Assembly (NCBI GenBank): GCA_016178255.1 | Contig: JACOTQ010000022.1 | Location: 1 to 26,170 of the forward strand | Length of the DNA stretch: 26,170 nucleotides | Origin: Candidatus Colwelliibacteriota bacterium | GTDB taxonomy: Bacteria > Patescibacteriota > Minisyncoccia > UBA6257 > Colwellbacteraceae | Reading direction: 5' to 3' | Shown: positions 22,127 to 26,170 of the stretch, piece by piece | Numbering within the stretch: the first letter of the stretch is position 1 | Layout of the letters: each line of letters begins with the position of its first letter | Program-made: the position numbers and the translations under genes | Notes under the pieces: generated by a model | The model's database searches: none | What the model saw: the letters and a program-made list of their open reading frames with translations, nothing else | What the model was told of the DNA's origin: nothing

Positions 22127-23445
22127 ATGCAGCCATATGTACGGACGAGAGTGAATGGAATCGAGATACGGAATACGCGACCGGCGAATGCCATGGAGCG
22201 CGGGAAGCTTCGCTCCACAGCAAGGCAGGCGATAAAATTATGGCAGGAATCTTCAGCGTACCGAGAGATAACGGCTCCTGCCTGGTTTTAATCAAAAACA
22301 ACCTTGCTCACAACCTCGAGGATAGTAATCCGCTCGCGTCTTTCGGAGCGCATGAGAATATCCAAGTTTTCGATATTCCCATGGGCGACCAAAGCGTGAA
22401 TGACGCCCTCATCCCTTTTTTGATGAGCCGACAAATCATTGGCGGCGCGGGATGCGTTTTATCCTCCGGAGAATACTGTTATTCCCAGCGCGGACTGATG
22501 ATGGAATACGGGTGGGGCAACAACACAACCCACAACCGCTCCATGATTAGCGGGCACAGGGAATCCCACACCGGTTCTTACACCCAATCGAGAAGGCTCC
22601 ATATCATCACGGGCGATTCCAACATGCTCGAGTACCAGACTTGGCTGAAACTCGCCATCACAAACATCATCGTTGCGATGATGGAGACGAGCGCCTCAGT
22701 TCAGTTTGGCTATTCGTTAAAGCGCGTTGCTCTTCCCGATGATAAGATTCGTGAGCAGATAGCGATTGAGATGGCTGACGTAAGCCGTGATTTTATAAAT
22801 CATGGCCGGACGCCTCTCATTACGCTGGGAGACGGGAGTTTGGTAAGCGCCTATGATTTACAGGCGCGTTATTGGGAAGCCGCGGATAAATTTGTCCGTA
22901 AAGCACGGTTTGAATCAGAACGGTGGGAACAAGAGACAAAAGAAGCGATGTCAGCTTGGCAGTCAATTCTGCACGCAATATACAGGAATGACACCGACTA
23001 TCTGGAAGGACGTCTGGACCATACGACGAAATATGTTGTTATACGCGAATATCTAAAACGTACGGGCAAGGATTTGTTTCAATACCCGTCGCTTCTCGCG
23101 GAAAAACACACATTCGACGTTATGTATCATCGCCTTCCAATTTCAGGTTCGAACGCGCCAACACTTTTCGAACGCATTCGCAACCATTATAAGTCGCGAA
23201 TGCTATTCAGTGACGCGGAAATAGACCAAGCGGTGGAAAATCCACCGCAGAAAACACGAGCCTTTATGCGAGGCAAGTGCGCCGCGACGCTTCATGGGCT
23301 CAAAAAACAAGGGAGGCTCGACGGCAGCTCCATCCTGAATTGGGACAGCCTTAGTTATCAAGGCGCCCGATTTGAAATCGCGGACCCGCTTATGTACAAA
23401 AAAGACGGGTTTGAAACGTTCTTACACAAAATAGAAGTATCGTGA
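22127..23445 (+). pseudogene. Dop/PafA-family (Pup deamidase/ligase-like) protein with internal deletion near the N-terminus
   Basis: Dop and PafA are glutamine-synthetase-like ATP enzymes that deamidate or attach the ubiquitin-like tag Pup. Strong marks: FGAHENIQVFD, LMSRQIIGGAG, RRLHIITGDSNMLEY, SAYDLQARYWEAADKF, LDHTTKYVVIREYL and LNWDSLSYQGARFEIADPL. AGGAG lies 5 nt before ATG 22127, whose frame reads MQPYVRTRVNGIE, the family start. At 22163-22168 the frame changes, and the next frame continues TEYATGECHGAREASLHSKA, matching the later motif HPEYATxEC, not the GIETEYG start motif. Some 50-60 codons, with the region that holds the catalytic Asp (Y-x-D-x-x-HPEY), are missing. ORF evidence alone would start the protein at 22240. 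No Pup gene or proteasome gene is in the window, so a role outside pupylation is possible. Confidence 0.85.
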
Positions 23446-23484
23446 TGAGTCGCCATTATAATGCCGACTCGCAACAATTTAGCC

Positions 23485-23520
23485 GCAGCAGATGCCAGAA
23501 ACATCTGCTGCTCTTTTTTA
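23485..23520 (+). terminator. Rho-independent terminator after the Dop/PafA gene
   Basis: GCAGCAGATG (23485-23494) pairs perfectly with CATCTGCTGC (23502-23511) around a 7-nt loop and is followed by TCTTTTTT. Confidence 0.93.
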
Positions 23521-23564
23521 AAAGGTTGATTTAAAACAGAATATCATCCAAGATAGAGAGCGTC

Positions 23565-25019
23565 ATGCCGAACGACAACGTAATTTTAAGATTCAATAAA
23601 GTCTCATTTGAATATGGACACAATAAACCAATCCTCAACGAGGTTGATTTCTCAATCCGCCGAGGGTCAAAAATCACGCTTATGGGGCAAAACGGCGCAG
23701 GCAAGAGCACTATTTTCCAGTTAATCACGGGGGCGCTAAAACCGATAACGGGAACCATTGCCATCACGGACGGCGCCACAATGGCCATAAGCAGACAAGT
23801 AATCCCTCGCGATGAGATGGATATGACGGTGAAAGCTTTCTTCGAAAACGCTTTTCCCGAAAAAGTTTATGACATTAAACCGCGTATCGACAAAATCCTT
23901 GGAGTCGTTCATCTCACTACGCCTCATAATAAAAAACTCAAGGAATTCTCCGGAGGCCAGCAAGCCAGACTCCTCTTAGCCCAAGCCCTAATCCAAAATC
24001 CCGACATCCTGCTTTTAGATGAACCGACTAATAATTTAGACAAGGCCGGCATAGCTCATCTAACTCAATGCCTCATTGATTACCCAAAAACATGTATTGT
24101 TATTTCTCACGACGCCGAATTTTTAAATGAGGTCACTGACGGAGTTTTATATCTCGAGGTTTTCAATCGCACGATTGAGCAATATTCCGGCAATTACTTC
24201 TCCGTGGTAGAAGAAATCAAAAACAGGCTGGAACGGGAGCGAATGAAAAATGCCCGGCTTGAGAAAGATATCCGGCATCGAAAAGAACAAGCTGGCTTCT
24301 TTGCTCAAAAAGGCGGTCATATGCGCGATGTCGCCAGAAAAATGCGCGAAAAAATAGAAGAGCTGGAAGACGAAACTGTGGAAGTTAGACGCGAAGACAA
24401 AACTATCCGCAGATTCGTCATTCCGTGCCAAGAAAACATCGGCGCCGCGATTGTAACTTTGAAATCAGTTTCAATTATAAAAGGCGGTAAGCCCAAAAGT
24501 TTCCCTGTAAACATTACGCTCCGAAAGAAGGAGCGACTGCTTATAGCCGGACCTAATGGCATTGGAAAGACCACCCTTTTGGAAAAACTCGCTTCAGGCA
24601 CGGCTGTTGGTGAAAGTGTTCAGAAGGGAATACGAATCGGCTATTACCGGCAAGATTTTTCCGCCCTGAATTTCGATGACACCGTGTACGCAACACTCTC
24701 GAAAGCGATAGAGAACGGCACCGAACAGGAACTTCGTTCTCACGCCGCCGGATTTCTTTTCGACGCCGAAATGCTAAAAACCAGGATTAGCTCTCTTTCC
24801 GAAGGCCAAAAAGGACTTCTTGCCTTCGCGCAAATCGCGCTCCAACGTCCTGGCCTTTTGATTCTTGATGAACCAACAAACCATATTAATTTCCGGCATA
24901 TTCCAATAATCGCGCAAGCAATTGACGCCTACGAAGGCGCGATGATTCTCGTAAGCCATGTCCCGGATTTTGTTAAACTGATTCGAATTGACCAAATTAT
25001 TGACCTCGAAGAACTTTAA
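23565..25019 (+). CDS. ABC-F family ATPase (ribosome-associated type)
   Basis: Two ABC domains in one chain without membrane helices define ABC-F proteins, which act on ribosomes in translation quality control or antibiotic protection. Domain 1: Walker A GQNGAGKST, signature FSGGQQARLLLAQAL, Walker B ILLLDEPTNNLD, switch ISHDAEFL. Linker (about 205-290) is charged and helical (RLEKDIRHRKEQAGFFAQKG, KMREKIEELEDETVEVRRED). Domain 2: GPNGIGKTT, LSEGQKGLLAFAQIAL, LLILDEPTNHINF, LVSHVPDF. In domain 2 the D-loop reads NHIN where NHLD is usual, and the signature has SEGQ, both mild departures. At 484 residues it is at the short end for the family. It starts 45 nt after the terminator at 23485-23520. 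Subfamily is uncertain. Confidence 0.9.
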   Translation: MPNDNVILRFNKVSFEYGHNKPILNEVDFSIRRGSKITLMGQNGAGKSTIFQLITGALKPITGTIAITDGATMAISRQVIPRDEMDMTVKAFFENAFPEKVYDIKPRIDKILGVVHLTTPHNKKLKEFSGGQQARLLLAQALIQNPDILLLDEPTNNLDKAGIAHLTQCLIDYPKTCIVISHDAEFLNEVTDGVLYLEVFNRTIEQYSGNYFSVVEEIKNRLERERMKNARLEKDIRHRKEQAGFFAQKGGHMRDVARKMREKIEELEDETVEVRREDKTIRRFVIPCQENIGAAIVTLKSVSIIKGGKPKSFPVNITLRKKERLLIAGPNGIGKTTLLEKLASGTAVGESVQKGIRIGYYRQDFSALNFDDTVYATLSKAIENGTEQELRSHAAGFLFDAEMLKTRISSLSEGQKGLLAFAQIALQRPGLLILDEPTNHINFRHIPIIAQAIDAYEGAMILVSHVPDFVKLIRIDQIIDLEEL

Positions 25020-25090
25020 AGTTATTGTGTTTTTGTCGTTCCTTCATGCTCCGAGTAAGGAGCTGGCGTTACTCTCACGGAAAGGGACTT

Positions 25091-25246
25091 ATGAGCCACA
25101 AGCCTACCAAGGAACAGTGGAAGACAGTCGGTCTTATTAAAAGATTCGGCTGTCAGGCTCATAGGCCGCAGAATAGAGCCAAGGTAGTCTCTTACTGCCT
25201 ACCTCAAAACTGCGCCCTTCTCAAGCTTACCTGGAAGGAGGTAAAG
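25091..25246 (+). promoter_or_regulatory. Structured leader before the zinc-ribbon gene
   Basis: ATGAGCC (25091-25097) pairs with GGCTCAT (25156-25162); inside are GACAG/CTGTC and TCTT/AAGA around ATTAA. Further on, GGTAG/CTACC forms another hairpin, and TTACCT/AGGTAA (25228-25245) pairs across the Shine-Dalgarno GGAGG. The region is also open in frame with the downstream gene (start ATG 25091), so part may be coding. Confidence 0.45.
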
Positions 25247-25438
25247 ATGGGAATTGTAGTGTGCCCTAACTGTTTCCGCATTAAAAATGGGAACAGGTGG
25301 CTCGACGAAAACCATCGGGACATTCTTGCCCTAAAGATAGACAAGGAAAACCTTGACCCTATCTGGACGGCTTGCCCCGAATGCATCGTTGAGCTCGACT
25401 CCGCTCCCGTGAGAGCATCGCTTACAGTCGTTTGGTGA
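25247..25438 (+). CDS. Small zinc-ribbon protein, 63 residues
   Basis: The start at 25247 is chosen because AAGGAGG lies 5 nt before it, the best ribosome binding site in the window, and because protein-like features begin there: MGIVVCPNCFRIKNGNRWLD, with a first CxxC, and then WTACPECIVELD with a second. The pattern CPxC-x-RIR...W...CPEC recalls small uncharacterised zinc-ribbon domains sometimes found at the ends of bacterial signalling proteins. The frame is open back to ATG 25091 (52 more residues, MSHKPTKEQWKTVGLIKRFG and so on, with a further Cys-rich piece), which is the main alternative start. A stem-loop at 25463-25491 follows. Function unknown. Confidence 0.65.
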   Translation: MGIVVCPNCFRIKNGNRWLDENHRDILALKIDKENLDPIWTACPECIVELDSAPVRASLTVVW

Positions 25439-25462
25439 TAACGCCAATCACCAAACCTAACC

Positions 25463-25491
25463 AAGGGCAGCGCCTCAAAAACGTTGCCCTT
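25463..25491 (+). terminator. Stem-loop after the zinc-ribbon gene
   Basis: AAGGGCAGCG (25463-25472) pairs over 10 positions, with one G-T wobble, with CGTTGCCCTT (25482-25491) around CCTCAAAAA. The following sequence is only moderately T-rich (CGTCCTTC). Confidence 0.65.
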
Positions 25492-25513
25492 CGTCCTTCT
25501 AAATTATTTACAC

Positions 25514-25960
25514 ATGAAAAAGCAAAGGCCGAAACCATACAAACGCGTAATAGTTTTTGGAGTATTTGACGGCTTTCATGAAGGACATCATTCTTTTTTA
25601 TCGCAAGCGATAAGTTATGGCACCAAACTAATTATTGTGGTCGCGCGCGACCAATCTGTTAAGGACTTGAAGAATAAATCGCCGCGCCAAAGCGAAACCG
25701 ATAGGCTAAAATCTGTTAGAGCATTTAGTATATTCGCGAAGCCGGTTTTGGGCGATCTTGCGCCAAGTTCTTACAAAGTGATAAAGATGAATAAGCCTGA
25801 TGCGATATGCTTAGGATACGATCAAAACTTTCTGAAAATTGATTTACAAAGAAGTATGCGTCAGGGCACCATACCTGAAACTCCTATCATACAACTGAAA
25901 GCGTATAGGCCCAGAAGGCTTCATACGTCATTGATTCCCGTAAACAGAAAAGGCAAGTAA
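25514..25960 (+). CDS. Cytidylyltransferase-like nucleotidyltransferase (FAD synthetase/TagD-like)
   Basis: The 148-residue protein has the nucleotidyltransferase fold of small adenylyl- and cytidylyltransferases: RVIVFGVFDGFHEGHHSFLS carries the phosphate-binding HxGH motif (HEGH), IVVARDQSVKDLKNKSPRQS follows the second strand, and KPDAICLGYDQ the fourth. The ISSSxxR-like end appears as RRLHTSLI. Candidates are archaeal-type FAD synthetase (RibL), glycerol-3-phosphate cytidylyltransferase (TagD) or pantetheine-phosphate adenylyltransferase relatives; I cannot choose among them. ATG 25514 is preferred over the upstream frame opening at 25484, which adds ten residues without family support. 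It converges with the RNA helicase gene, with only 5 nt between stops. Confidence 0.8.
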   Translation: MKKQRPKPYKRVIVFGVFDGFHEGHHSFLSQAISYGTKLIIVVARDQSVKDLKNKSPRQSETDRLKSVRAFSIFAKPVLGDLAPSSYKVIKMNKPDAICLGYDQNFLKIDLQRSMRQGTIPETPIIQLKAYRPRRLHTSLIPVNRKGK

Positions 25961-25965
25961 TTCCA

Positions 25966-26170
25966 TTATCGCCCACCCATCCTTGGTCTGTTGCGATGGA
26001 AATTGCTCCTTCCGCGATAGCCACCCGAAAATGCCCGATTACGATGAGAACCTTGAGGCCTACCAGTTCGATTCCCACGCAACAAGTTGCCTCTGCCGGG
26101 AGATAAAGGCGCGGGCATTGAATCCGGTAGCTTAGAAAGCGATATTGATTTACGCAGCAATCTTTCGATA
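25966..26170 (-). CDS. C-terminal end of a DEAD-box RNA helicase with an RG-rich tail (partial)
   Basis: The frame is open to the right edge and stops at 25966. At the edge it reads IERLLRKSISLSKLPDSMPA, like the end of RhlE-type helicases (IERLLKKEI...), then a low-complexity basic tail rich in Arg, Gly, Asn and Ser (GNRTGRPQGSHRNR, GGYRGRSNFHRNRPRMGGR). Such tails bind RNA and are typical of DEAD-box proteins in many bacteria. The helicase core lies outside the window, so the identification depends on about 20 conserved residues plus the tail; an RNA-binding protein of another kind is possible. Confidence 0.65.
   Translation of the reverse strand, partial: IERLLRKSISLSKLPDSMPAPLSPGRGNLLRGNRTGRPQGSHRNRAFSGGYRGRSNFHRNRPRMGGR

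Noticed and set aside
22163..22170. Reading the Dop/PafA break as a simple 2-nt insertion that splits the GIE-TEY start motif
   Set aside because: The sequence after the break (TEYATGEC-HGAREA) matches the later HPEYATxEC motif better than the start motif, so a deletion joining two separate motifs explains it more fully.
26070..26090. tRNA-like T-loop (GTTCGATTCCC) near the right edge
   Set aside because: The flanks do not pair as a T-stem, no cloverleaf can be drawn, and the stretch lies in the RG-rich coding tail on the minus strand.
1..26170. Alternative genetic code with TGA recoded, as in some CPR lineages
   Set aside because: Genes end at TGA in plausible places (for example the helicase at 18687) and conserved domains contain no in-frame TGA; the frame breaks are shifts, not single stops.
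1..26170. CRISPR array, insertion sequences or diversity-generating retroelement
   Set aside because: No regularly spaced direct repeats, transposase or reverse transcriptase was seen.

Overview
This 26 kb window reads as a chromosomal piece of a Candidate Phyla Radiation bacterium (Patescibacteria), most likely of the Parcubacteria group. That placement is inferred from gene content and style: a GHL13 (DUF4015) protein, an L,D-transpeptidase fused to a D,D-carboxypeptidase, a half-length MFS protein, many small membrane or zinc-ribbon proteins, tightly packed genes, and promoters whose -10 box lies only 6-8 nt before the start codon. The standard code with TGA as stop fits all genes.

Layout. 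1-2629 (minus): cell-envelope and chromosome genes, GHL13, Ldt-DacA fusion, and the 5' part of scpA running off the edge. 2681-3725: dnaX behind tandem -10 boxes, with its Walker B region missing. 3727-4319: a 30-bp perfect palindrome, a His-rich membrane-anchored protein and tRNA-Gln(TTG). 4320-7383: an AT-rich accessory stretch next to the tRNA, with GIY-YIG and HNH nucleases, small ORFs and a carotenoid oxygenase; hairpins carrying paired GA/GA steps lie at both ends. 7384-10640: methyltransferase, XTP/dITP pyrophosphatase, LexA, half-MFS, a second copy of the palindrome and a zinc-ribbon membrane protein. 10662-12151: stacked hairpins, a small membrane peptide plus SPFH protein (minus) and its long structured leader. 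12152-14060: peptide deformylase, a broken ATP-grasp ligase, a strong bidirectional terminator and a small structured gene. 14121-18294: SMUG2-like uracil-DNA glycosylase, AlaX editing protein, a broken DUF192 gene and an M1 aminopeptidase. 18355-22022 (minus): cold-shock protein and a UvrD-like helicase with a PD-(D/E)XK nuclease domain. 22127-26170: a broken Dop/PafA-family gene, ABC-F ATPase, a zinc-ribbon protein behind a structured leader, a small nucleotidylyltransferase and the RG-rich tail of a DEAD-box helicase (minus, partial).

The most striking feature is that five genes (dnaX, SPFH, ATP-grasp, DUF192, Dop/PafA) each keep recognisable N- and C-terminal parts in different frames while roughly 40-75 codons of the middle are absent. 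In DUF192 an 18-T run sits at the junction. dnaX is normally essential, so assembly gaps closed without sequence are the first explanation to test; genuine deletions in the population would be remarkable. Other points of interest are two dispersed palindromes with a compensatory base change, the GA/GA hairpins, a carotenoid cleavage enzyme and a Pup-ligase/deamidase family protein in what looks like a reduced genome, and several structured leaders.
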